NCBI GenBank assembly: GCA_037178675.1
Contig: JAYMGJ010000240.1
Location: forward strand, 48,456-112,455
Direction: 5' to 3'
Length of the DNA stretch: 64,000 bases
From: Scleroderma bovista
Lineage: Eukaryota; Basidiomycota; Agaricomycetes; Boletales; Sclerodermataceae
Shown: in pieces, positions 10,320 to 19,263 of the stretch
Layout: the number at the start of each line of letters is the position of its first letter
Position numbering within the stretch: position 1 is the stretch's first letter
Program-made: the position numbers and the translations under genes
The notes under the pieces: generated by a model
What the model was told of the DNA's origin: nothing
The model's database searches: none
The model's input: only the letters and a program-made list of their open reading frames with translations

Positions 10320-10950
10320 GGCCCTGGGAGTGCTGGAGTGCACGCTAGTAAACCTTTGACTCGTCCTAATACTATTGCTTACTCTGTGCCACTCGTCGGA
10401 TACCCTCAGCGGTATGGCAAGAGAGGATCCACACTGGCTAGTACCAGTGTGGTGCTGCACGGGGACGAGAAAAGTGCTGGCGTGCTCCCGAAAGGGACAT
10501 TCTCGCCCGGCTGGCCTGTGGGAACAGCCTCGAGCGCTGTTGGCTTCGCTGACAAAGAAGCCTCCTTGTCCCCACCCGCCTTCACCCAGTTTTTCAGACC
10601 ATCCTTGCGTTGGGTCGCTGCCAGCTCACACGCTTCGGCCTACTCCCTTCGTATGTGGTAGATGGTAGTTCACCTAAACAGCCCCGGAAGGGCGGCGGTC
10701 GGGGTAGCGGTTTAAGCCCCCTGATGAGAGCTTTCGCAGGCTCGAAACCGCACACCCAAACCCGCCCCTTTACCTGTCCCTGTGTGTACTGTACGCGGCC
10801 CCGATCTTAGGAGAGGGGCGTCCGACGGACACGACAAACAGATTTGATCGCCCGGGATACCTTTCTTCGCACACAGACTATACACTACCCCCCTTCGGGG
10901 GGTAGTCTGGGCAACTGTTGTCGGCACCATTCGGCACCTCGGTTTTTTAC
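10320..10950 (+). ncRNA. Structured non-coding region around a hammerhead ribozyme
   Basis: This GC-rich stretch lacks a credible coding frame but is dense in perfect short hairpins: CCACACTGG/CCAGTGTGG (10429-10452), a CCC-GAAA-GGG stem near 10489-10498, GCCC/GGGC near 10682, GTCC/GGAC near 10829, and a 10-bp stem ACTACCCCCC/GGGGGGTAGT at about 10883-10905. The hammerhead ribozyme lies inside it. The density of paired elements suggests selection on RNA structure, as in ribozyme-bearing retroelement ends or viroid-like RNAs. The identity of the parent element is not known, and the limits given are approximate. Confidence 0.45.
10695..10751 (+). ncRNA. Type III hammerhead self-cleaving ribozyme
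   Basis: All invariant core positions are present in the right order. Stem III is GCGGT (10695-10699) paired with ACCGC (10747-10751). The cleavage triplet GTC ends at C10700. Stem I is GGGGT (10701-10705) with GCCCC (10716-10720) around a 10-nt loop. The core CTGATGA occupies 10721-10727. Stem II is GAGC (10728-10731) with GCTC (10740-10743), followed by GAAA (10744-10747), whose last A forms the A15.1-U16.1 pair. Stem III is the open helix, making it type III. Loop I (GCG, 10707-10709) and loop II (CGC, 10735-10737) could kiss, as in fast natural ribozymes; that contact is inference. Predicted cleavage is after 10700. Confidence 0.85.
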
Positions 10951-11349
10951 CTCACAACTAATGGAATGGCTGACGTAATCACACGCATTTAACAGAATTT
11001 CACGAAGTCCCTTCGCCCCCTTAAACTAACGTTCGCGCTGCTGCGACTCGCACACCAGCGTACGACGCCGATCACCCTGACCACCATCGACAACGAAAAT
11101 AACCATCACCACCACCACCAGCGGCATCGACCACATCACCTCACCGCGATTGCACCCACAAGTATGTTTTCTTTTTCGTTTACTAACTATCATCACAGGT
11201 CCTCTGCATGCACACAATGATGAGACATGGTATTTTGATTATACAATATCGGTCAAGTGATCGTACTCTCCGCAGTGACACCTAGTCTAAGCTAAACTTT
11301 CTTCCTAGAGGAGTGGCACCAGGGACATCCGTCATCATCGATGTACGAG

Positions 11350-13592
11350 TTATGTTTTCGACTTTATTTGGCGCAGAAGAAGCCTCCCAAGAGGAGGAAC
11401 ACTCGTTACGTTTAGGGGATCAGCGACGATGTATTTTCCACCCTCGATTTCCGGCGTGGAAGTTGCTAGCAAGGCAAGTGTGATCATCTTGATTTCTATT
11501 TACTGATTTAAGTGACGAAGGTCGCGTTATTTGTACCGATATACTTACCACTAACTGCTAGAATGCGTCCAGGACACGCCCATCTTCCGAAACCGAACGG
11601 CAAGTAACCTTGCCCAACTGTTGATGAGGCAGGTCCTTCCTCCCACCGACAGGGGTTAAATTCTGTGACCCCTTTGCCATACATTGTTTGGCTACGATGG
11701 ATAAGAGTGGTCAAAGGGTAAATGAGATTGTCTGCGCATGCACGGTAAGCAAGGTTCATACCATAACCAAGGACGGCAAACCTTTTGGAATGACGTGTTC
11801 ACCAAGTGGGACGTCGCGAGTTGTCGCTCGGACGACACTCAGTGTGTCTCCTTTCGTTCTAAAGACTTCGCGTATGAATGAATCTAGCGTCGTCGAACGA
11901 CGTAAGGCTTCGTATGATAGCCTTTGAATCCCATTGTTATCGATGCTGTCCGCAACGACAGACAGCTCTTCGCGTATGGCAGGTATGTATTCCTTTCGCG
12001 TAGACAACTCGAACACGACCCAGACTGCGACAGCTGCCGTCTGATGGACAGACGCAAAGATAAAGCTGCGTCGTCAGGCAGTTTAGGTGAGTGAAAATTG
12101 ACGCATGCAGGACAAATCAACATACCCAAGGACCAATGTGGACACCCACAATGTCGAAAGGATCGAAACATGACCTTGATCATCGGTGTACATCCTGGCG
12201 ATGTAGTGGACTAGCGGCTCCTGAGAGTGGGTCAGATCATACGCAACCGCTGTAGTAGGTACATTTACGTCATGTGTTTCTTCCTCGTCAAGCTCATCCA
12301 ACGTGCGTGTGTGTAGGGGTCGGTATTTGCGACCACGGATCTCCTTCCATATAATTGGAACGATGACACGGAAATATTTGAAGATGATAATCCCCGACAC
12401 CAATCTAACCCTAGGTATTCGCTTACTCCTTGGACGGGGCAAGGGAATCTACGGTGCGTACCATGTGACAACTTTCCAGAGCGTTGGATATGTCCGTGCG
12501 AAAGGCGAAGTGTTTTGGTACATCCCAGTCATGACCGCAATTGCATGTGCGGTTTCCTCTGTGACTTGTAGGTTGAGATCATTTACGTTATGCTGGAGGT
12601 GATAATTGTGATAGGTCATGAGTACCAAAGGTATTGTGGTGACTACTCGATGTGCTTACCTTTCCCAGAGCAGCGATCAGCATTGCCTCTGCGATGCAAC
12701 GATGCACATGTGCGAATAGATCGACGCCTTTTCCAGACAGTTGTGATTCGTTTATCATTTCTTTTGCGCAATTGTTGAAAGTAGGAAATACTGACATACA
12801 CACAAGGCAGCGTCAGCGCCCGGGACCATATCCTTCGAGGCTAGTACTTACTTTGATCTACTAGTTTATCTATTCTTGAGATGATCCCGCCGGCGACCAT
12901 CATGTGCACATTCTTGAAGAATCTTCCCTTGCTCAGGGGCATCAAAAACCACAGATTTAGGATCTACGGTTACATCGTATGTCAACACGTCATATCATTT
13001 ATTTTAGATTACTTACCCTTGCCGTTCCGTGTTCGAAGCTGAAGTCATGGTCATCTGCCAAGACATCTTTCGTGAGTTCTTCGTTAACAATATACTCGAG
13101 CTGTGTAGACGCTTTAGAACACGATTGAAGAGAAGGAGATCCGACACACTCTTCCTTTCCTCCGCACACCAATGACAGGCCCGTGTTTCAGTATTGCCGA
13201 TTCATAGGCTTCCTGAGGACGTGTGAACATTTCGTCCGCCTGGCCAGGTAGTAGTAAGTTAAATCCGAGATTAGGATAACATAACTCACAGGAATATCTA
13301 TTATTGGAGGATATCGATATGCTTGGCTGTTATTTGACAGCTGTTGGGTATAAAGTGAGGTTTTCTCCACATATTAGCAAATTACACTCACCTTGGAACG
13401 TTTCCGTTGTCGGATGAACAGAAAGAAAATGGCGAAAAGAATTAGGGTCCCCAAAATTGGTAGTCGGCGGGCGTATCGTGCCGGAAGTGTATGGAAGATG
13501 AGAAGCGAAGGCGTGTCGGAATAAGATGCGCAGTGATCAGCTGCAGCCAGTGTGGGGAAACGGGGCAATGATCCCGTGGCTGGAGACTCCAT
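11350..13592 (-). CDS. Cytochrome P450 monooxygenase
   Basis: About nine short introns split this gene. The first exon (13592-13392) carries an N-terminal membrane anchor (LPILGTLILFAIFFLFI) followed by a basic stretch (RQRKRSK). Later exons encode QEAYESAILKHGPVIGVRRK, an I-helix region reading FASVHQTAAVAVW, the K-helix ExxR as EVFR, and the heme-binding loop FGFGRWACPGR with the cysteine ligand. The last exon ends GRLLLRQIKSKT at a TAA (11350-11352). With introns removed all these motifs stay in frame, so the gene seems intact, of roughly normal length near 520 residues. The FASVHQT-type I helix resembles the fungal ER-bound clans related to CYP512/CYP5359 rather than classical AGxDT enzymes; the family is inference. 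Substrate unknown. The 3' side faces the ribozyme region, which lies antisense to its downstream flank. Confidence 0.85.
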
Positions 13593-14044
13593 TGACCTCT
13601 ACCTTGGTATTCTGATTGGAGGAACAGAACGAGATTTATCTGCTGGTATACCATCTTTCTTATACTTCCAGTTCGCCGCGTGTGCTCCCCTACAATGGCT
13701 AACGGCAGCATTTTTCTGGCGCAGCTGCGGAGAAAGCTAGTCTCGAATCAGGCGTTACAGTGCCCTCGGCATATGCCAGAGACCATAACGTATTGGAACG
13801 TTCCATAACAATCACTGATCTAGCCACAAGATCACGCTCAGTTCATCCGCCACGCAATAGACGCCTATTTTCCGATCCCCCCTGATTTTGACTATCACTA
13901 TTTCGGCTCCTTCGAGGCCACTATGGGCGAGTTTCTCCCCACATAGGAAAGTTCCCTGAGGGATCCAAAGGACGCTATGATGAGTTGGGGAGTCTGGGAG
14001 TGTCAAGGGGGATACCATTCATGTAAATTGTGGGCTGGTGCCAC
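13593..14044. other. Gene-free interval upstream of the P450
   Basis: No recognisable gene is present. The interval presumably holds the P450 promoter on its left edge. Short frames on either strand show no domain signature. Confidence 0.4.
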
Positions 14045-14225
14045 TGCATCGACCAACCTGCTCGTTAATTTTCCAACTTAATACAAGCGGTCTTGTATGG
14101 AATGCCGGAGCACAGTGCTTCTTTGGGGCGTGGTTGTCCGGCATTCTATACAAGACCGCTTGCATCGAGGCAAGTGATAATCGATAATCGATTGCTGTAA
14201 TCAACGAGGCAGGTTGGTCCGCCCC
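14045..14225. repeat. Long imperfect hairpin (MITE-like or small-RNA precursor)
   Basis: The core arms 14084-14109 and 14137-14162 are 26 nt each and pair along their full length with a single G-U wobble, around a 27-nt loop. Outer arms CGACCAACCTG (about 14050) and CAGGTTGG (about 14211) pair again, extending the fold to about 180 nt. No coding frame spans it. This is the architecture of a foldback MITE or of a microRNA-like precursor; the sequence does not decide between them. Confidence 0.65.
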
Positions 14226-14684
14226 GCAACTTACATAAATCGTACCCCTTTACACTCATCAACTACTAGTTGATGCGAACAGCCTTGCGACCTGTACATA
14301 CATCTCGATCAACTTGATTGGCACGCAGCTTTGCCATGCCATTATTTATTACTACTACATTTGGTGCCAACCGGGAGCTTTGAAATGGATTTAACAAACT
14401 GCTTCTGAGCTGTGATGGAATACTATGAAGCCGACGATGCCAATCGCACGCTATTTATTGTGTACAGCTGAGTGTACAATTTAGATATACTATGTAGTAA
14501 CCCGCACTATTAGTATGTGTTGGTCAGGAAATAGTCTAAGAATAGGAGGATAGATAATGAGGAGAGAGTGAGAACAAATTGACTGGCTACGCTCAAAGAG
14601 CTCGGGTATAAGAAAATGTTTGTCTTTCCGCAGAGACGCAGTGGTAAGACAACGCAGACTAAAGAAAAGAAGATGTGGAATATC

Positions 14685-14925
14685 GGCACCTTAGGCACCA
14701 GTTCTCGGTGGCAATAGAGGTCTCTCAGACGGGGTTTTTATGTCGTGAGAAACCCATCTGAGAGACCAACCATCCGCACCGGGATTTGCCGCCCCTATTC
14801 GGCTAGTCCCGAATAGTGTTCATTTCGTCGGCTTCACGCCGGCATAGCCTCTACGATCACTCTAGACCCTCTGCCGAGGCTCATCTGAGCCTCCTTGGCT
14901 TCTTGATTTTTATTAATAGTTGTTC
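14685..14925 (+). repeat. Left member of a diverged inverted repeat pair
   Basis: The block begins near a CACCTTAGGCACCAGTT motif and contains its own hairpin at 14719-14767 (GGTCTCTCAGA...TCTGAGAGACC). It then continues to GAGCCTCC and CTTGATTTTTATT motifs. The same succession occurs on the opposite strand at about 18855-19075. Identity is moderate, so the pair is old. Confidence 0.5.
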
Positions 14926-15086
14926 ACCGCTCTAGGTCACCTTGTCTAACAAGGTCACTCCCACCCGAAATGTGTCAACATATTTTGAACGTCCGCGATG
15001 TCATGAATTTCACTGTCCGTTGGTATTCATGCCATCTCCGATTCAATCACGATTGGTTAGCTGTACATCCATTCTTACTACGACCA

Positions 15087-15735
15087 CTATGTTAATGCCT
15101 GTTGTGTAATGGCTTCCTGCCATTTCTCTTTTGATCTTTTATCGAGTACATCAAGCCGTTCATCCTCAATCCATAAGTGTTCGCTGGGGTGATGGGTAAA
15201 TAAATGTTCATCGAAATCGCGCAATAGGTGCACGGTGTTTCTTCCGCGACTGTGTGATAATGCGACGTATGCGTTGAAAGGAGTCAGTTTGCCAGTCGGA
15301 GGAGTGCCGAGATCGATTATGCAATGCTCTATTGTTTGGGCTGGGGAACAATAGTCGGTGAACACGTATGCGGGCGTGACTGGAAGTTGTTGCCTGGTGA
15401 CTGTAACTTTGTTGCCACTAGATGTCACAACGCTGAATGTCCTCATCAGGGGCGTAATCGGAAGTACTCCCGTCTCTAATCCTGGCAGCGGGTCGGCTTT
15501 GGTGCATATCATTCGCACAAGAATGTAAAGAGGTGGGTATTGCAGCACCTTCGTGAGTGAGGGTACAGTGCTCATCTCCTCTCGAGCATCGAGAATAATA
15601 TCCACTATATGTCCGCGTGCTCCATTGGCAACATCAAGGTCTGTGGAAACGTTGAATGTCACCATTACTTCCATGCCAATCGCAATGTCCACTTCGTCAG
15701 CCAGTCCAGCCCATTCGCGACAGTTTCTTCCTCAT
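15087..15735 (-). pseudogene. Helitron helicase (Pif1-like) C-terminal fragment
   Basis: Minus-strand translation gives EWAGLADEVDIAIG, MEVMVTFNVSTDLDVANGAR, then FNAYVALSHSRGR and TVHLLRDFDEHLFTHHPSE before the stop. This is the end of the Pif1-like helicase of Agaricomycete Helitrons, including the late helicase motif around ALSHSRGR. Nothing of the Walker A/B part or the Rep nuclease lies upstream. A stop precedes the fragment and a divergent gene starts only some 20 bp away. It is a truncated, inactive remnant. Confidence 0.8.
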
Positions 15736-15757
15736 CCTGTTTTCAGTTTCGCTGAGC

Positions 15758-16693
15758 ATGCCCCACATTCCTGTGGATGGTATCGTCTCACCTGCTATTG
15801 TGTTTGTGGACAACAGTCATCTCGTCGATGAATTATTCGCATACAGCAACCTTCGCGACATTGCCTCCTTTGCAGCTTCCAGTGCATGCAATGCTACTGT
15901 TGTGCATCTTTACCTAGAAAAATGCCTAAAAGAAATCACTATACCATTCTTTGCAAAGAGCAATATTTTATTTGAGATATTGCGCTCTTGTGATGCTGTC
16001 ATTTCTGGATCCACCACTCTTCATTTCCTCCTAGCCAAATCTACCCCTTGGTCGCCTACGGATCTTGACATCTACGTGCCTCGCCGCCATGCGCATCACT
16101 TAGTGACCTTGCTCAACAATGAAGGGTATCAACTTGTCCACCAAGGAATTATTGACAACTCACCTTACTCCCATTCCAAAATCAACACCATACTAAATCT
16201 CTCCAACAGCATCCAAAGGCTCGATGTTGTGGTCTCCCAAAAAAGCATGGGTCTACCACCTATTTTTCACTTCCACAGCACCGCAGTTATGAATTTCATC
16301 TTGCCTGATCACATTTTCTGTGCTTACCTGGCTCTCATGTTCCGTGGCCTCTCAATGGTTAATCCAGGACCCTTATATGTGGGTCGCTGTGGTCGTAACA
16401 CTTTTAATGCTCTAAGGAAATACGCGGAACGGGGTTTTTGCTATATTAACCAGTGTGCTGAAGTGCATCAGTACAACATCTCATGCAAAACATCGCCACG
16501 TACACTGGCTGATGGACGAGGCATGTGGATGGATATAAAAAGACTCCCTCGTGTGTCTGTTTCCTCTAAAGACATTTTTGTGCGTTTCGGATGTATGGAT
16601 GTTTGTTGGATATTAGGAGGAATGGTTTGCAATACCAATACCGAGTGTGCTTTGTTGACTCCTCAGATCACTGTAATCAAGGATGCTTCATAA
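15758..16693 (+). CDS. Nucleotidyltransferase-like hypothetical protein
   Basis: An unspliced frame of 311 residues starts at the ATG at 15758 (MPHIPVDG). A longer frame from 15656 would overlap the helicase remnant and is less likely. The core reads ISGSTTLHFLL followed ~15 residues later by SPTDLDIYVPRRH, which has the shape of the nucleotidyltransferase fold: a GS turn, then a D-x-D metal-binding pair. Proteins with this signature are abundant and variable in mushroom genomes and their role is unknown. The gene sits between a divergent Helitron helicase fragment and a plus-strand Helitron 3' end 200 bp downstream, so it may be Helitron cargo. Catalytic activity is inference. Confidence 0.6.
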   Translation: MPHIPVDGIVSPAIVFVDNSHLVDELFAYSNLRDIASFAASSACNATVVHLYLEKCLKEITIPFFAKSNILFEILRSCDAVISGSTTLHFLLAKSTPWSPTDLDIYVPRRHAHHLVTLLNNEGYQLVHQGIIDNSPYSHSKINTILNLSNSIQRLDVVVSQKSMGLPPIFHFHSTAVMNFILPDHIFCAYLALMFRGLSMVNPGPLYVGRCGRNTFNALRKYAERGFCYINQCAEVHQYNISCKTSPRTLADGRGMWMDIKRLPRVSVSSKDIFVRFGCMDVCWILGGMVCNTNTECALLTPQITVIKDAS

Positions 16694-16861
16694 GTCTGCA
16701 CTAATTCACCTAAATACAAATCTGACACTCTCATGGAGGAATATGCTTGCCAGGCCAAGGTTCTTGGGGAGCAAGAATAGGCCTTATTAATTTGTGGAGA
16801 GTGAAATGGTTGGTAATCGGTAAATGACGATGTAACTGTACAGTGGGCCTTATGTGTTAGA

Positions 16862-16896
16862 CAAGGTGTTTGCCGTCTGCGGCGGCGCTGTTCTAG
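16862..16896 (+). mobile_element. Helitron 3' terminus
   Basis: A small hairpin (GCCG-TCTG-CGGC) is followed by nine bases and then CTAG (16893-16896), with a T next. This is the canonical Helitron right end: a hairpin about 10 nt before CTRR, inserted before T. A closely similar end occurs at 57236-57270, which supports a real family. Confidence 0.65.
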
Positions 16897-16899
16897 TAA

Positions 16900-18844
16900 G
16901 ATTACATAATCACAAAAAGTGTTGCTACTCCCAAAACACGACCGCATTTGGTCAATACCAGAACTGCAATATTCCCACCCTCCTTGTGAGTCTCCTCTGC
17001 CTTCCTGTGCCCCATCCCTGGTCCTCATGTACTGTACATAGTATCAGATATGTTATATCAGTATATAGGTCCATAAATGGAGCCTCAAATGAATGTGCCA
17101 GAGGCTCTGGATGGTTGGAAAAATAGTTAGGGGTAAAAGTAAAAAAGGCTTCGCATTTTTGATACATTGGACATATACACTTCTGAATTACATCCCCTTC
17201 AAGGGGCCATATGTACCTACAACATATACCAAGCACATTTGATGGGGTGGAGCCTCTGAAGTGCTGTGTCACATTCTCCTCCTCCTGGTATAACACCCTG
17301 GGAGGCTCTTACTGCGAGTGTTGGTACTTTTTGGATGGTTTGTAAGTGTATTAGTTTACTATTACCACTTGTCTATCACATAAACTGGGATACAGAGCGC
17401 TCTAAAGGTGAGCAGGAGGGCAAACACTACTTTTATGAAAATAGGGGCTTTATCAGTCCCCAGTGCAACCATCCATATTCTGACTATCTAGGAGGCTCTG
17501 TAATACTATATAGTAGTTGCCATATCACCACCAAGTTAATAGCTTGATGTGGAAGCACAGGAGAAGTGAAATGATATGATGGATGGCGTGGGAAAATGTC
17601 CGAAAAAATGCGGAGACTTTGAAAACATATCAAAAAAGTGACATAACACACCACACACAGCATTTGGTGCTCTACTGGTGGTGGTACTGAGGATCTGACC
17701 TATGATAGCATCTTACCATACAGGATATTGCATTAGTTAGCCTGACAGAACCTCTGGACTCCAAACTTAGTGTACAGATTGTGCAACCTGCAGCACTGAA
17801 ATGTAGCCATTGCACAAGGTGCTCTCTTGTGCCAAAATTTCGCTTTCTGAAGAGATTATGGTTTATACAAATACTGTGACACATGTAAAGAGTCTGTAAT
17901 GACACTAGAGAGTCAGTAGCACAATTCATAGACCACCAAATGCTGTGTGTGGTGTGTTATGTCACTTTTTTGATATGTTTTCAAAGTCTCCGCATTTTTT
18001 CGGACATTTTCCCACGCCATCCATCATATCATTTCACTTCTCCTGTGCTTCCACATCAAGCTATTAACTTGGTGGTGATATGGCAACTACTATATAGTAT
18101 TACAGAGCCTCCTAGATAGTCAGAATATGGATGGTTGCACTGGGGACTGATAAAGCCCCTATTTTCATAAAAGTAGTGTTTGCCCTCCTGCTCACCTTTA
18201 GAGCGCTCTGTATCCCAGTTTATGTGATAGACAAGTGGTAATAGTAAACTAATACACTTACAAACCATCCAAAAAGTACCAACACTCGCAGTAAGAGCCT
18301 CCCAGGGTGTTATACCAGGAGGAGGAGAATGTGACACAGCACTTCAGAGGCTCCACCCCATCGGAATGGAGTTGAACCACTGTCTCTCGAACTTCAGTCA
18401 AACGCTTTAACCCTTAAGCCACCAAAGCTTTAAATTAAAAAATAAAAATAAAGCGAATAATTTACTTTTATTCTAATGGTTTAATATCTCCGATTTACAA
18501 AGGCAAATGTGCTTGGTATATGTTGTAGGTACATATGGCCCCTTGAAGGGGATGTAATTCAGAAGTGTATATGTCCAATGTATCAAAAATGCGAAGCCTT
18601 TTTTACTTTTACCCCTAACTATTTTTCCAACCATCCAGAGCCTCTGGCACATTCATTTGAGGCTCCATTTATGGACCTATATACTGATATAACATATCTG
18701 ATACTATGTACAGTACATGGGGACCAGGGATGGGGCACAGGAAGGCAGAGGAGACTCACAAGGAGGGTGGGAATATTGCAGTTCTGGTATTGACCAAATG
18801 CGGTCGTGTTTTGGGAGTAGCAACACTTTTTGTGATTATGTAAT
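16900..18844. mobile_element. 1.9-kb near-perfect palindrome (foldback element)
   Basis: The left arm 16900-17669 and right arm 17934-18844 are reverse complements over about 770 bp with only about one substitution seen and one 142-bp insertion in the right arm. A 264-bp unique spacer separates them. The arms have no recognisable transposase; the mirrored short frames in them are the same sequence read twice. Outer ends read GATTACATAATC, itself nearly palindromic. I see no clear target duplication. The left end lies only three bases beyond a Helitron CTAG. Arms this alike imply recent formation or conversion. Confidence 0.8.
18363..18504 (-). mobile_element. tRNA-Phe-like (SINE-like) insert in the palindrome
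   Basis: This 142-bp segment is absent from the left arm of the palindrome. Read on the minus strand it starts near GCTTTGG, has a D arm GCTT..AAGC with an A-box-like GGCTTAAGGGTT, an anticodon loop CTGAAGT (anticodon GAA, Phe), and a T arm GTGG-TTCAACT-CCAT with the B box GGTTCAACTCC. The 3' acceptor strand does not pair, so it is not a working tRNA. An AT-rich stretch flanks it. A tRNA-derived SINE or pseudo-tRNA is the best explanation. Confidence 0.6.
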
Positions 18845-18854
18845 CCTACAGGAA

Positions 18855-19075
18855 GCACAGAAATAAAAACAAATCAAGTGGGGATTAAGCGGAGAATGCT
18901 GGGAGGCTCATGGAGGCTCACCAGAAAGAGATGGGAACCACTCTGTCTATTTCGGGATTTGAGTGGGAGTAGCGCCGAGGGTGGGTATCTCTTAAATGGG
19001 TTTCGCCCTACAAAGAAACCCCATCTGAAAGACCGTGGGAACATCCTTAAACTGGTGCCTAAGGTGAATATCGGC
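18855..19075 (-). repeat. Right member of the diverged inverted repeat pair
   Basis: In reverse complement this block shows the CACCTTAGGCACCAGTT motif, an internal hairpin (ATGGGTTTC...GAAACCCCAT near 18993-19028) and the GAGCCTCC and CTTGATTT motifs, in the same order as 14685-14925. The two blocks bracket the Helitron fragment, the nucleotidyltransferase-like gene and the palindrome. Confidence 0.5.
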
Positions 19076-19263
19076 TGGGGTCGTCTCTTCACTTACATAA
19101 ACACCCGAAATGCTCGAGCCGGAGCTTGGTCGGCCATTCAGTATCGCCGCCGCGCTGGCCCATCTGCTGTCCATCCAACACCAAGAGGTACGAATGTCTT
19201 CGACTTTTGGATACCTGTAATCGTTGACTTGTCTGTTTGTGGTGCTGTAGTTTCGGACACACA

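Noticed and set aside
14719..14767. Hairpin as a transcription terminator
   Set aside because: This is a eukaryotic setting; the hairpin fits better as part of the diverged inverted repeat family.
17266..18337. Two identical short proteins in opposite orientation
   Set aside because: They are the same arm sequence of the palindrome read on both sides; there is no start context, domain or splice support.
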